From CAWBAT01 sp963810905 (GTDB lineage Bacteria; Acidobacteriota; Terriglobia; Versatilivoradales; Versatilivoraceae), in assembly GCA_963810905.1 (NCBI GenBank), contig CAWEPG010000006.1:124001-188000 (forward strand): a stretch of DNA of 64,000 bases, in the 5' to 3' direction. Of the stretch, positions 1 through 9,931 are shown one piece after another. The notes under the pieces were generated by a model. It was not told the origin of the DNA. It did not search any database and was given only the letters and a program-made list of their open reading frames with translations. Every line of letters starts with the position of its first letter. Position 1 is the first letter of the stretch. The position numbers and the translations under genes are program-made.

Positions 1-378
1 TAGAACCCGTCCCCATTTGTCGATCCGTCCCGTGACATAAATGGGAGTCGTAATCCTCTCCTGAGGATCTATCCCATCTAACATTGCTGCACAGGTCAAA
101 ATTTTCATATTGGATGCCGGCAAGAATCGCTTGTGTGCATTTAACGCGTACAAAGTTGTCCCGTCATCCAGCGAGACGATTTCGATTCCCCAAAAAGCAG
201 AATCCCATTTAGGTTGTTGAATCAAGCCGAGAACCTTTGTTTGAAATTCGCCCAGCTTATTAACGTCTTCCGAGTAAACTGGTTTCCCACTGATCCAAGG
301 GGCCCAAAGGACAAGGGAGATGCTTGCGATAATCAAGTAATTCAAAACCGTTTTTGATCGTTGATTTTGGAGGCTCAT
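1..378 (-). CDS. dacB: D-alanyl-D-alanine carboxypeptidase/endopeptidase (PBP4 type), 5' end only
   Basis: Only the first 126 codons are present; the gene runs off the left edge. The N-terminus has a basic stretch and one hydrophobic segment (about residues 11-30), as expected for export. It is followed by WGIEIVSLDDGTTLYALN and then PASNMK, with S89 and K92 forming the SxxK acylation motif of peptidase family S13. Family members trim peptidoglycan stem peptides in the periplasm. The ATG at 378-376 is preceded by AAGGGA about ten bases upstream. The SxN and KTG motifs lie outside the window, so the assignment rests on the N-terminal signature alone. Confidence 0.8.
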   Translation of the reverse strand, partial: MSLQNQRSKTVLNYLIIASISLVLWAPWISGKPVYSEDVNKLGEFQTKVLGLIQQPKWDSAFWGIEIVSLDDGTTLYALNAHKRFLPASNMKILTCAAMLDGIDPQERITTPIYVTGRIDKWGRVL

Positions 379-615
379 ATCCAGCTATCCCTTAGATAGA
401 AAATTCCCGTATTCGCATGGAAAAACAAGTTCACTTCAGGTAGAGTTTAAATAGAAGCCGAGACAGCATAATGATATTGTCCTGTTCGGATCAACGGATG
501 AATTATGCCATGATTCTGTTCGATCTTATCGGCAAGTGATCTATCTCTGCCCAGACGGCCAGGGGTCGATGGTTGGCCTAGCGTATAAATTCTTCGTCGT
601 CAGTGAGGAAAAACC

Positions 616-1023
616 ATGGAAAGAAAATACCGTCAGCACGGCTACATGGACAGCAGCAAGGAGGATAAGCCGGCAAGGGAACAACGTCCAAAAGGGCCGA
701 AAGAGTTCCGTCCGCGCGAAATGCCGGGCTTCCATGAGGCCTATCGCTGCTCGATGTGTGGTGCATCTTTAAACGCCCAAATTGAACTCGACAGCCAGTG
801 CCCAAAGTGCAAAACCGATCTGCACAGTTGCAAACAATGTGCCTGGTTTGATACGGGCGCTCGATATGAATGTACTCAGCCCGTCCCCGAACGGATTCTG
901 AAGAAGAGTGTTCGTAACTCCTGTTCAAGCTTCAATCCCAAAAAAGCCATCGAACGGGATACCACGTCCGCCAATAAGGTCACCAGTGCTCGTGACGCGT
1001 TTGATGCCCTCTTCAAAAAATAA
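616..1023 (+). CDS. Small cysteine-rich zinc-ribbon protein
   Basis: 135 residues. The first 40 are charged and probably disordered. Cysteine pairs follow at 45/48, 62/65 and 72/75, with single cysteines at 86 and 103; the CxxC-x13-CxxC-x6-CxxC spacing suggests one or two zinc ribbons. No catalytic motif is visible. A GAGG sits nine bases before the ATG. It stands alone between the divergent carboxypeptidase and the LysR gene. Proteins of this look are common conserved hypotheticals in Acidobacteriota (recollection, not searched). A nucleic-acid or protein-binding role is only inferred from the metal-site layout. Confidence 0.75.
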   Translation: MERKYRQHGYMDSSKEDKPAREQRPKGPKEFRPREMPGFHEAYRCSMCGASLNAQIELDSQCPKCKTDLHSCKQCAWFDTGARYECTQPVPERILKKSVRNSCSSFNPKKAIERDTTSANKVTSARDAFDALFKK

Positions 1024-1115
1024 TTCATATACAATTCCCCATTCCTGACAGGATTCAATGGATGCCAGGGAGCCCTCTCCCCCTTAGGAGATGTCGGTTT
1101 AGCGCTACGCGCTTT

Positions 1116-1163
1116 GTTTATCAATGTTATAATGTTGATTAGAAATTCTTATCTTCGATAAAC
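1116..1163 (+). promoter_or_regulatory. Candidate promoter and LysR-type operator upstream of the LysR gene
   Basis: TATAAT lies at 1128-1133 without a convincing -35. Around it are nested palindromes: ATCAA-N10-TTGAT, TTATC-TTC-GATAA (1149-1161), and an outer GTTTATC (1116-1122) facing GATAAAC (1157-1163). LysR-family regulators commonly bind interrupted dyads near their own promoter, so this is a plausible autoregulatory site. Binding is inferred. Confidence 0.4.
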
Positions 1164-1185
1164 GAGGCGACCGCACGGTCAAACC

Positions 1186-2127
1186 ATGAATCTGGATCAA
1201 ATCCGCAATTTTTACGAAGTGGCAGTTTGCCGGAGTTTTACGATTGCCGCCGAAAGGCTGTTTCGAACCCAGCCAGCAATTAGTACGCAAGTCCGACTGC
1301 TGGAAGAGGAGTTAGGTCAAAAATTGTTCGACCGGATCGGTAAGAAAATCTCTCTCACCCAAGCTGGCGAGCTTTTGTTTGGCTATGCAGATCGTTTGCT
1401 TCAATTACATGATGAAGCCAAACTTGCTATTACGGAGCTCAATGCTTCTCCTCGGGGGAAAGTGCATATTGGTGCTAATGAATCCACTTGCATCTATGTC
1501 TTGCCGCAGATTTTCGCCTTGTATACAAGCAAATATCCAGATGTGCAAATCAGCATTTATCGGAATTTCTCCAAAAAAGTGTTGGACAAAGTCCTCGGCA
1601 ACCAGTTGGATTTTGGGATTGTGACCCTGCCCGTGAACCACCGCGACCTACAAATTATTCCAATTGCCGAGGATCAAATGGGGTTAATCACGAGCCCGGA
1701 GCACCCATTATCCGTTAAGAATTCAGTGCGGCTTGAGGAAGTCATTCCTTACCCTATTATTTTTCATAAAGTCGGGACAACTCGAGAACGATTGAAGAAG
1801 ATTTTTGGTAATCAGTGGAACAAACTAAATATTTCAATGGAACTTGCCAGCATCGAAACAATCAAGAAGTTTGTTTCCATCGGGATGGGGATCTCAATTG
1901 TCCCAATGAGTTATGTCAGAGCTGAAATGGAACAGGGCACTCTCAGGCTGGTGGCGATCAAGGATGTTAAGCTAGTGCGAAAGCTGGGGCTCATTTATCG
2001 AAGAAATCGCTACATTTCAAGAGCTTGCAGGGCCTTCTTGGAGATTGTTGAAGAATCCTTGGAGACAGAAAGACCCTCCACGCAAAGACGCAAGTCATCG
2101 ACGATTTTGACCCCTTTGGCGCGGTAA
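1186..2127 (+). CDS. LysR-family transcriptional regulator (CysB/CysL-like)
   Basis: 313 residues, the usual family length. The N-terminal winged helix (about 1-60) carries the typical FTIAAERLFRTQPAIS recognition region. From about residue 90 there is a periplasmic-binding-type effector domain with GKVHIGANES and FGIVTLPVNH. The GMGISIVPMSYV stretch near the C-terminus is also typical. The effector is unknown; similarity of layout to CysL/CbbR-type regulators is an impression only. No adjacent divergent operon suggests a target, but the upstream dyads suggest autoregulation. The last 25 residues are basic and probably disordered. Confidence 0.9.
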   Translation: MNLDQIRNFYEVAVCRSFTIAAERLFRTQPAISTQVRLLEEELGQKLFDRIGKKISLTQAGELLFGYADRLLQLHDEAKLAITELNASPRGKVHIGANESTCIYVLPQIFALYTSKYPDVQISIYRNFSKKVLDKVLGNQLDFGIVTLPVNHRDLQIIPIAEDQMGLITSPEHPLSVKNSVRLEEVIPYPIIFHKVGTTRERLKKIFGNQWNKLNISMELASIETIKKFVSIGMGISIVPMSYVRAEMEQGTLRLVAIKDVKLVRKLGLIYRRNRYISRACRAFLEIVEESLETERPSTQRRKSSTILTPLAR

Positions 2128-2396
2128 TTAGGTCGCTGCCTGTAATGGGATTGATTCTTCAAGGCTTTTCTTTTAAGATGGCCCGCCTTTGCGGTGGGAT
2201 GCCAACGGAGGAAGAATGTGTAGCGACTTTGATCGTTAGGGGTATTATTACAATTGCTTTTCGGGCGGATCATTTCCCCGGTAGGGACAGTCGTTTCACG
2301 GTAGAGATTTTCCAGTGCCCGAGTCCCCGAGAGGGATCTGAAGACAATAGAATGTAGTCCTTGTTTCTTGAATCGCTTGCTATCTCTTTGGTGCGA

Positions 2397-3452
2397 ATGA
2401 AATCAGCGGGTAAGAAAATTCGTCGACGTCTCAAATTTGCCCACCGTCGCGTACGGGAACTCGCGATGATTGCCAAAGGGCTACTCTCCACCCGGCACGT
2501 TATCTTGGCCCATATTATCCCCACCCGGCGTTGCAATCTTTCTTGCACTTATTGCAATGAATATGATGATTTCTCCAAGCCTGTTCCGACCGAAGAAATG
2601 CTTCGGAGGATCGATTGCCTGGCCAATCTGGGGACTTCCGTCATCACGATTAGTGGTGGCGAGCCGCTCCTGCATCCGGACCTTGACAAAATCATTCGCC
2701 ACATGCGACGCCGAGGGATTATCGCCGGGATGATCACGAATGGATATCTCTTAACGACCGAACGAATCGAGCGGTTGAATCGGGCTGGATTAGAGCATTT
2801 GCAAATCAGTATCGATAATCTCCAGCCGGATGATGTTTCCAAAAAAAGTTTGAAAGTGCTCGACAAGAAATTGCAGATGTTGGCGGAGCATGCGGAATTT
2901 GGAGTCAATATCAACTCCGTGGTGGGTGCCGGAATTTCCCATCCAGAAGACGCGTTGCACGTGGCGGAAAGGGCGGACTTGCTGGGATTCAGTACCACCT
3001 TAGGGATTCTTCATGATGGAAATGGACAATTGCAGCCTCTTGGGCCTAGAGAGCGGGGAGTGTTTGAAAGACTTAAGGAAATTGGCAATAAGTCCTTTGC
3101 TCGGTTAAATCGATTTCAAGAAAACATCGCATATGGCAGACCTAATGAATGGCGCTGTCGGGCGGGTGCCCGGTATCTTTACATTTGCGAAAACGGGCTG
3201 GTGCACTATTGTTCGCAGCAACGCGGTTATCCGGGTATCCCTCTGGCCGAGTATACCCGGAAGGACATTCGTCGTGAATATTTCACGGCGAAATCATGCG
3301 CGCCCCTCTGCACGATTTCCTGTGTGCAGCAAGTGGCCATGATCGACAATTGGCGTGCGCCCCAGAGTTCGAATCCCTCCGGTCGACACAACCAGCCGCT
3401 CATTCAACTGGATTCCAAGCCGCAGGCGGGTCGCGAAGCGCTGCTCAAGTGA
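2397..3452 (+). CDS. Radical SAM protein with C-terminal cysteine-rich (SPASM-like) region
   Basis: 351 residues from the first ATG; a TTG at 2361 would add 12. C46, C50 and C53 form the CxxxCxxC that binds the SAM [4Fe-4S] cluster, within IPTRRCNLSCTYCNEYDD, followed by the TISGGEPLLHPDL glycine-rich motif and MITNGYLL. The C-terminus has further cysteines (RCRAGARYLYICENG, HYCSQQ, SCAPLCTISC), consistent with an auxiliary cluster. The basic N-terminus is unusual. Such proteins modify peptides or small molecules; the substrate cannot be read from the sequence, and no short precursor-peptide gene is obvious next to it. No clear ribosome binding site decides the start. Confidence 0.85.
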   Translation: MKSAGKKIRRRLKFAHRRVRELAMIAKGLLSTRHVILAHIIPTRRCNLSCTYCNEYDDFSKPVPTEEMLRRIDCLANLGTSVITISGGEPLLHPDLDKIIRHMRRRGIIAGMITNGYLLTTERIERLNRAGLEHLQISIDNLQPDDVSKKSLKVLDKKLQMLAEHAEFGVNINSVVGAGISHPEDALHVAERADLLGFSTTLGILHDGNGQLQPLGPRERGVFERLKEIGNKSFARLNRFQENIAYGRPNEWRCRAGARYLYICENGLVHYCSQQRGYPGIPLAEYTRKDIRREYFTAKSCAPLCTISCVQQVAMIDNWRAPQSSNPSGRHNQPLIQLDSKPQAGREALLK

Positions 3453-3601
3453 AGGGTCACTCTGTCACCCTGATTGCAGCCATCCTAGAGCATGCCCCTT
3501 TTTCTAAGCTCCCGTGATCAGAACGATGATTGACTCCGTGAAGCTTGATTCCAGTTCCTGGTCTTGATAGATTTGACCCTAGTTTTCTTCGGGAGACGTT
3601 C

Positions 3602-4366
3602 ATGTTACAAAATAAGTTCGGTGTAGTTTTTGGAGTTGCCAACAAACGGAGTATTGCCTGGAGCATTGCTCAGGCTTGGCACCATGCCGGTGCTCGTTTG
3701 GCATTTACCTATCAAGGGGAACGACTCAGGGCGAACGTGGAGGAAATGGCAGCGACCTTCGGTTCAGATTGTCCAACTTATCCGTGTGACGTCACTCGTG
3801 ACGAAGAAATTCAAAAAGTTTTTGATCAGCTGAAGATCGATTTCGGCCAGCTGCATTTGGTCCTCCATAGTGTTGCGTTTGCTCCAAAGGAGGCGTTGGA
3901 AGGTCGTTTCATCAATACTTCCCGAGAGGCCTTTCGAATTGCGCAGGACATTAGTGCTTATTCGTTGTTGGGAATTTCACGTGCCGCTCTCCCTCTCATG
4001 AATGAAGGAGGCAGTATATTAACGCTCACGTATTACGGAGCTGAAAAAGTTGTCCCTCATTACAATGTCATGGGAGTCGCCAAGGCTTCGTTGGAGGCCA
4101 CCGTCCGGTACTTGGCCCATGACCTCGGCCCACAAAATATTCGCGTCAACGCCCTCAGTGCGGGCCCCATGAATACCTTGGCGGCCCGAGGGATTGCAGG
4201 ATTTACAGACATGTTGAAATACCACGCAGAACATGCGCCTCTAAAGCGCAATGTCGCCGGGAAAGAAATCGGGGACACCGGACTTTTTTTGGCGAGTGAG
4301 ATGTCTTCCGGAATTACGGGTGAAGTGATCTATGTGGATTGTGGGTATAGCATTATGGGTATGTGA
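3602..4366 (+). CDS. fabI: Enoyl-[acyl-carrier-protein] reductase (NADH), FabI
   Basis: 254 residues. It catalyses the last reduction of each fatty-acid elongation cycle. It has the FabI-specific Rossmann start (GVVFGVANKRSIAWSIAQ) and the catalytic Y154-x6-K161 in YNVMGVAK, preceded by a second tyrosine in YYGAEK, as in E. coli FabI. RVNALSAGP near the C-terminus is also typical. I place the start at ATG 3602, which has GGGAG about seven bases upstream and matches the family N-terminus; an in-frame ATG at 3545 would add 19 unrelated residues. It is followed closely by a lipoprotein gene. Family identity is certain; a FabI-type enzyme is the usual triclosan target. Confidence 0.95.
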   Translation: MLQNKFGVVFGVANKRSIAWSIAQAWHHAGARLAFTYQGERLRANVEEMAATFGSDCPTYPCDVTRDEEIQKVFDQLKIDFGQLHLVLHSVAFAPKEALEGRFINTSREAFRIAQDISAYSLLGISRAALPLMNEGGSILTLTYYGAEKVVPHYNVMGVAKASLEATVRYLAHDLGPQNIRVNALSAGPMNTLAARGIAGFTDMLKYHAEHAPLKRNVAGKEIGDTGLFLASEMSSGITGEVIYVDCGYSIMGM

Positions 4367-4406
4367 GTCGACAAAACCCATGGAAAATCAGGAATGGAGT
4401 CATTGC

Positions 4407-5060
4407 ATGAATACAAAACCAGCAAGAAAATATCATAAATTTCTGGGATGGGTTGGCTTGGTGTTTTGGCTATTAACATTAACTTTTGTTTTTATAGGGT
4501 GCTCTAAAGAACCCGAGACCCAGTCAGAAAATGAACAAACCTCAGCGGCTCCCGGTCAGGCCATCGTTTCGTCCCACTCTGCCGCTGGAGGCGAGAAGCT
4601 CATTGGTCCGTTCAAGGTTGTCGTTCCGACAGGCTGGATTGAGCAGACACCGACCTCATCCATGCGAAAGGCACAATTTAGCCTGCCGAGGGTGGAAGGA
4701 GACTCTGAGGACGCAGAACTCGTGGCATTCTATTTTGGACAAGGGCAAGGAGGATCGGTGGAGGCTAACATCGACCGCTGGATTGGCCAGATTAGTCAGC
4801 CTGACGGTTCCTCCTCAAAAGAAAAGGCCAAAACCAGTAGCCGGGAAGTTGCGGGAAAAAAGGTCACTTTGGTCGATGTCAGCGGCACCTACTCGAACAC
4901 GATGATGGGCAATACTTCCCCCCGGCCAGGGTATCGAATGCTTGCAGCCGTCATTGAAACCGGGGAAGGCCCATGGTTTTTTAAGTTGGTTGGACCTGAG
5001 AAAACAGTATCAAAATGGTCTGGTAGTTTTGACCAGTTTATTAGCAACCTGAAATCTTAA
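4407..5060 (+). CDS. Predicted lipoprotein of unknown function
   Basis: 217 residues. A basic N-terminus and hydrophobic segment lead to FIGC with the lipobox cysteine at C32, then a Ser/Gln/Glu-rich linker. The remaining ~160 residues form one soluble domain (for example PFKVVVPTGWIEQTP and MLAAVIETGEGPWFFKLVGP), resembling small secreted domains with a WFFKL-type strand. I cannot name the family. The ATG at 4407 has GGAG eight bases upstream, 40 bases after the fabI stop, so co-transcription with fabI is likely. Upstream in-frame ATGs lie inside fabI. Confidence 0.75.
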   Translation: MNTKPARKYHKFLGWVGLVFWLLTLTFVFIGCSKEPETQSENEQTSAAPGQAIVSSHSAAGGEKLIGPFKVVVPTGWIEQTPTSSMRKAQFSLPRVEGDSEDAELVAFYFGQGQGGSVEANIDRWIGQISQPDGSSSKEKAKTSSREVAGKKVTLVDVSGTYSNTMMGNTSPRPGYRMLAAVIETGEGPWFFKLVGPEKTVSKWSGSFDQFISNLKS

Positions 5061-5118
5061 ACGCTCGATTGTAATCGATCACCCTTCTCGGCTGGCCAAT
5101 AGGAGGATAGGAACTTGC

Positions 5119-5143
5119 GCCTCCAGCGAGGCCGCCCTTTTTT
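5119..5143 (+). terminator. Probable intrinsic terminator after the fabI-lipoprotein pair
   Basis: GCCTC-CAGC-GAGGC forms a perfect 5-bp stem with a four-base loop at 5119-5132; six T follow at 5138-5143 after a short GC stretch. The gap between stem and T run makes it imperfect. Confidence 0.4.
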
Positions 5144-5206
5144 CGTCACATGCCCCGAGAAGAGTCCTCGGAGGCAGTGAATTCACTATTTCGCCTGTCG
5201 CTGAAC

Positions 5207-5944
5207 TCAGTTGTCCTGTAACAATTCCAGCATCTCTCGTACAGCTTGCCTTAGACCAACCAGAGCGGCGCGGGCGATGATATTGTGCCCGATATTCAGT
5301 TCCCCGATCTCCGCTATCCGGGAAATTCCCTGAACATTTCGATAGGTTAAGCCGTGTCCGGCATGGACTTGCATCCCGAGCGAATCGGCCAATTGAGCCG
5401 AAGATCGGACCACTTCGAGCGTTCTATTGATTTCGGGTTCAGTTTTGCAGGTCATGTAGAGGGATGCTTCTGAGTATTCGGCTGTGTTGATCTCAATGAG
5501 GGGGACCCCCAGTTTTTGGGCTGCTTCGATCTGGATTTTTATAGGATCGATGAAGAGGCTGACAGTGGTCCCGGAGACCTCTAATTTACGGATGGTGTCA
5601 TAGAGGTGATCGAAATGACGGACACAATCCAAGCCTCCTTGAGTCGTGATCTCGCCCGGGAATTCCGGGACCAACGTAGCCGTATCCGGCTTCACATCCA
5701 GAGCGACTCTGACCATTTCATCGGTTGCGGCCATCTCGAGATTGAGACGAGTCTTGATTGTTTCTCGAAGCAATTCGACGTCACGATCCTGAATGTGCCG
5801 GCGGTCACTTCGCAAATGGACCGTGATCCCGTGAGCGCCGGCAAATTCGGCGATTACTGCGGCGGCAACCGGATCCGGCTCATTCGTTTTTCGAGCCTCG
5901 CGGATCGTCGCAATGTGGTCGATATTGACTCCAAGCATCGTCAT
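5207..5944 (-). CDS. pdxJ: Pyridoxine 5'-phosphate synthase PdxJ
   Basis: 245 residues. It condenses 1-deoxyxylulose 5-phosphate with 3-amino-2-oxopropyl phosphate to make pyridoxine 5'-phosphate in the DXP-dependent vitamin B6 pathway. The N-terminus GVNIDHIATIREAR, the HLRSDRRHIQDRDV loop, the HAGHGLTYRNV segment near 190-200 and the C-terminal NIGHNIIARA phosphate-binding stretch are all characteristic. ATG 5944 is preceded by GAGAGG; a second ATG two codons later is also possible. It sits just downstream of the glycosyltransferase gene, whose stop lies at 5958-5956, so the two are probably translated from one message. Confidence 0.95.
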   Translation of the reverse strand: MTMLGVNIDHIATIREARKTNEPDPVAAAVIAEFAGAHGITVHLRSDRRHIQDRDVELLRETIKTRLNLEMAATDEMVRVALDVKPDTATLVPEFPGEITTQGGLDCVRHFDHLYDTIRKLEVSGTTVSLFIDPIKIQIEAAQKLGVPLIEINTAEYSEASLYMTCKTEPEINRTLEVVRSSAQLADSLGMQVHAGHGLTYRNVQGISRIAEIGELNIGHNIIARAALVGLRQAVREMLELLQDN

Positions 5945-5955
5945 AATGACCTCTC

Positions 5956-6690
5956 TCAACTATATTTTCCGTTCAGATCATTCCAACGGATCAAAATCAA
6001 GTCCAGGAACATCTTCAAGGAGTCTTGCAGAAGATGGACTGTCGTGCCTTCCACATGATTCCACCGAATCGGGATTTCCCTTATCCTTAACCCTCGCTTC
6101 CTTCCAATGTAAAGAAACTCAGGATCAAACCCGAAACCCATGATCGTTTGCCGCTCAAAAACCGGGAGAGAGGCTTCCCGCTTAAACGCCTTAAAACCAC
6201 ATTGGGTATCTTTGTAAGGGAGCCCAATCGTGATCTGGACCAGAAGATTAAAGATCATTCCCGAAATCTCACGAAACCGGGACTGGTGAACACCGATCAA
6301 GGACCGATCGATTCCTCGCGATCCCAGGGTGATGTCACAATCGTCGCGAAGAATCGGCATAACCAACTTGGGTAATTCAGTCACCGGAGCCGAAAGATCT
6401 GCGTCGCTGAACAAAACGATCTTGCCTTTCGCTTGCAATGTACCGTGTCGAATACTGTAGCCTTTTCCGCAATTCCCATGGTTATCAACCAGCCTTAGAC
6501 TTTCCCACTTTGTTAAGAGTTCTTCGACAACACCTACCGTTTGATCTGTTGACCCGTCGTTGACCACGATCACTTCCGCCGACCATGTTTGCTTTTCGAG
6601 GTAATCCCGAATAGTCTTAAGGGTTGCCGGTAGGCGAGCCGCTTCATTATAGGCTGGAATGACTATGGATAGTCTAGCGGGGTTGCTCAT
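5956..6690 (-). CDS. Family 2 glycosyltransferase, dolichyl/undecaprenyl-phosphate sugar synthase type
   Basis: 244 residues with a GT-A fold. SIVIPAYNEAARLP at the N-terminus, VIVVNDGSTDQT, and the metal-binding DAD in FSDADLSAPV are diagnostic. CGFKAFKREA and FDPEFLYIGRK match the polyprenyl-phosphate mannose/glucose synthase subgroup. It has no transmembrane tail, so it is a DPM1-like soluble enzyme that would charge a lipid-phosphate carrier at the inner face of the membrane. It is co-oriented with and almost touches pdxJ, and is divergent from uvrA. The sugar is not determinable. Confidence 0.85.
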   Translation of the reverse strand: MSNPARLSIVIPAYNEAARLPATLKTIRDYLEKQTWSAEVIVVNDGSTDQTVGVVEELLTKWESLRLVDNHGNCGKGYSIRHGTLQAKGKIVLFSDADLSAPVTELPKLVMPILRDDCDITLGSRGIDRSLIGVHQSRFREISGMIFNLLVQITIGLPYKDTQCGFKAFKREASLPVFERQTIMGFGFDPEFLYIGRKRGLRIREIPIRWNHVEGTTVHLLQDSLKMFLDLILIRWNDLNGKYS

Positions 6691-6726
6691 GATAATTTCT
6701 GAGTATATTACAGCTTTTGTCTAGCC

Positions 6727-6755
6727 TTGAAACCGATTCTAAGGTTTCTTATAAT
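6727..6755 (+). promoter_or_regulatory. Sigma70-type promoter for uvrA
   Basis: TTGAAA (6727-6732), 17-base spacer, TATAAT (6750-6755). Expected start of transcription is near 6762, giving a leader of about 55 bases before the uvrA ATG. No SOS box was recognised. Confidence 0.7.
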
Positions 6756-6816
6756 AAAGGATTTTGAACCGGTCTAATTTCTTTCTCTATAGGACGAGTC
6801 CGAAACGGAAACCGAA

Positions 6817-9770
6817 ATGAGTAGCGAATCTCTTATCGTAAAGGGTGCCAGGGTCCATAACCTCAGGAATATCAGTTGCGAAATCCCGCATAACAGTTTG
6901 ACCGTCATTACCGGAGTTAGCGGGTCAGGCAAGTCCAGCCTGGCTTTTGACACGATCTATGCAGAAGGCCAAAGACGATATATTGAATCCCTTTCAGCTT
7001 ATGCCCGTCAGTTCCTGGAACGAATTGAAAAGCCGGATGTGGAGGAGATCGAAGGAATCGCGCCGGCCATTGCCATTCGTCAGAAGAATGCAGTTCGCAA
7101 TCCCAGATCGACTGTGGCAACGGTTACGGAAGTCTATGACTATCTGAGGCTCCTGTTTGCGAGGATTGGGCATACGATCTGTTTGCAGTGTCATCAGGAA
7201 GTCAAGAAAGACGAAATGGGGGAGGTCGCTCAGGGGCTACTTTGCTTGCCGACGGGGACCCGGATTTATGTGCTTCTTCCGTTTTCTGCCTATCGCAAGG
7301 CCAAAGAGAGTCGCCATCTGGCAGGTCAAGACAAAAGCCAGGAAAAAGAAACCGGCCCATGGTGACGACGTCCTTCGTGAGATGCTGATGGATTTGAGAA
7401 GAGAGGGATTTCATCGTCTGTACCAGGAACGGAGAATTTATGATCTAACTTCACCGGAAGCGCTTCTTGAACTGGATTTTACAGGAGACCTCTCCGTCTT
7501 GGTCGACCGACTTGAAATCAACTCCCAGATGCGGCAGCGCCTCGTGGATTCCTTGGAAATCTGTTGTCGCGAAGGGGATGGTCATGTGACCGTCGAAATC
7601 GTCAGCCTACCAGAGCCTGGAGAGGTGGAAGAGAATCCAATTCTTCCTGCGAAATGGCCATCGGCTCTCGGCCAGAAGATCACCCTGGACGTCGGCACCC
7701 GTTTTTCTTTTAGTGACAAATTTGAATGTCAGCGCTGCCAAATTGAATATACGAATCCAGAACCGCGCCTGTTTTCCTTCAACAATCCTTTCGGGGCTTG
7801 TCCGCGTTGCCAGGGTTTTGGCAATACCATCGATTTTGACATGAATCTTGTGGTCCCTGATCCCGAAAAGAGTCTACAACAAGGTGCCATTGAGCCATGG
7901 ACAAAGCCGCGTTATCGGACTTTGAGTGCAGACTTCAAACGTTTTGCCAAGCGGCAGGCTATTCCAGTGGATGTTCCTTACCGCAGCCTTTCTACGGACC
8001 AAAAGGAACTCATTTACGAAGGCGACGATCAATTCATTGGGATTCGTCGGTTCTTTGATCGTTTGGAATCGAAGAAATACAAACTTTATATCCGCGTTTT
8101 TTTAAGCCGTTACCGGGGTTACACGTTGTGTTCGGATTGCGAAGGGTCAAGACTGAGGCCTGAAGCTCGAGCCATCAAGATAGCCGGGAAAGATATCACT
8201 GAAATCTCCGCAATGACTGTGGAGCAAGCGAATTCATTTTTTGAGTTCCTTGGAGCTTTCGCCTTATGAGTCTTCGGTCGGGGAGAAGATTCTAGAAGAG
8301 ATACGATTGCGCTTGAAATTCCTCTTGGAAGTGGGTCTGGAATATTTGGGCCTCGACCGGCTGGCGTCTTCTTTGTCCGGGGGAGAATCACAACGTATTC
8401 AACTCGCGACCTCACTTGGATCCGCCCTGGTTGGTGTCTTATATGTGTTGGATGAGCCTTCTATTGGTCTCCATCCGAGAGACAATTCCCGATTGATCAA
8501 TATCCTCAAGAATCTCCGAAATACGGGGAATACCGTGCTGGTCGTCGAGCACGAGGCACAAATGATGAAGGCGGCTGACCGCATCCTTGATCTGGGACCA
8601 GGAGCCGGCGAACAAGGGGGGCAGGTGGTTTTTACAGGCAACTATCGCGAACTTCTCGCCTCCACGCATTCACTCACCGGAAGATATCTCAAGAATGAAT
8701 TGAGAATTCCATTACCATCAGCCCGACTGTCGACAAACGGGCGCTGGTTTAAGATTTATGGAGCCTGCCATCACAATCTCAAGGACTTGGATGTTGCAAT
8801 ACCTTTAGGAGTCATGACATGTATCACGGGTGTGTCTGGTTCAGGGAAGTCAACCCTGGTTCATGATGTCATTTTCTCGGCCATGAAAGCACAACGCGGA
8901 GAGTCTGCCGATAAAGGGAATTTTCGCGCAATCGAAGGGGACCAATGGATTTCGGATGTAGTGCTGGTAGACCAGTCCCCGATCGGTAGAACCCCTCGCT
9001 CAAATCCCGTGACCTATACCAAGGCTTATGATGCCATTCGCGATCTGTTTGCTTCGACAGCAGAAGCTCAAAACCGGTCGTATACCGCTGGCCATTTTTC
9101 CTTCAATATTCCGGGTGGGCGCTGTGAAGCGTGCGAGGGGGACGGCACGGTCACCGTTGAGATGCAGTTTCTCGCCGATGTGGAGTTGGTCTGCGAGGAA
9201 TGTAAAGGAATGCGTTTCAAGCCAGGTATCCTGGAGGTTCGCTACAAGGGGAAAAACATTTATGACGTCCTCCAAATGACTATCCGAGAAGCCATCTCTT
9301 TCTTCGCAGCCGTTCCCAGAGTAACCAACCGCCTCAAATTTCTCCAGGAGGTGGGCTTAGGATACCTTCGCTTAGGGCAGCCTGCTTCTACCCTTTCAGG
9401 AGGAGAGGCTCAACGGGTTAAACTGGCCTCCTACTTAGCGAAACAGGTCAAACAGAGTACACTCTATATTTTTGATGAGCCCACTACAGGGCTCCACTTT
9501 GATGATATTCATAAGTTGCTGATTACTTTTCGAAAACTGATTCGAACTGGGGCAACGTTGCTTGTCATTGAACACAACCTGGACGTGATCAAGACGGCGG
9601 ATTGGGTCATTGACCTCGGCCCTGAAGGTGGGGACAAGGGAGGAAAGCTCGTTGCCTGCGGGACACCGGAAGAAATCGCCCAGACCGAAGGGAGCTATAC
9701 CGGTTACTATTTGAAAGGTGTTCTTTCATCCCAAGGGAGTCCGCCGGTGGTCACCAACTCTTCAAACTAG
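6817..9770 (+). CDS. uvrA: Excinuclease ABC subunit UvrA, interrupted by two +1 frameshifts
   Basis: Damage-recognition ATPase of nucleotide excision repair. The reading frame runs 6817-~7345, shifts, continues to ~8240, shifts again and ends at 9770; removing one base at each point gives about 983 residues, normal for UvrA. Present are both Walker A motifs (GVSGSGKSS and GVSGSGKST), the zinc finger CQRC...CPRC, both signatures (LSGGESQRIQLA, LSGGEAQRVKLA), both DEPSIGLHPRD/DEPTTGLHFDD Walker B regions, and the second zinc site CEAC...CEEC. The shifts fall in A5 (7343-7347) and T6 (8237-8242). All motifs are intact, so sequencing indels are the simplest explanation; a true loss of uvrA would be surprising. 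Confidence 0.93.
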
Positions 9771-9931
9771 GCGGCGCTCGATCCACGGGGCAGAAGGAAT
9801 TTTCAACCGGGCTCGGCGAGAACCCTACGCAAAACCATGAAGCGGGTTTCTCCAGTTAAGGGCGTCAGTGTATTTAATAGTATTTGCCACAATGAGCGCC
9901 AGAACTCGGAGCGTTTCGTCGTCCCACTACT

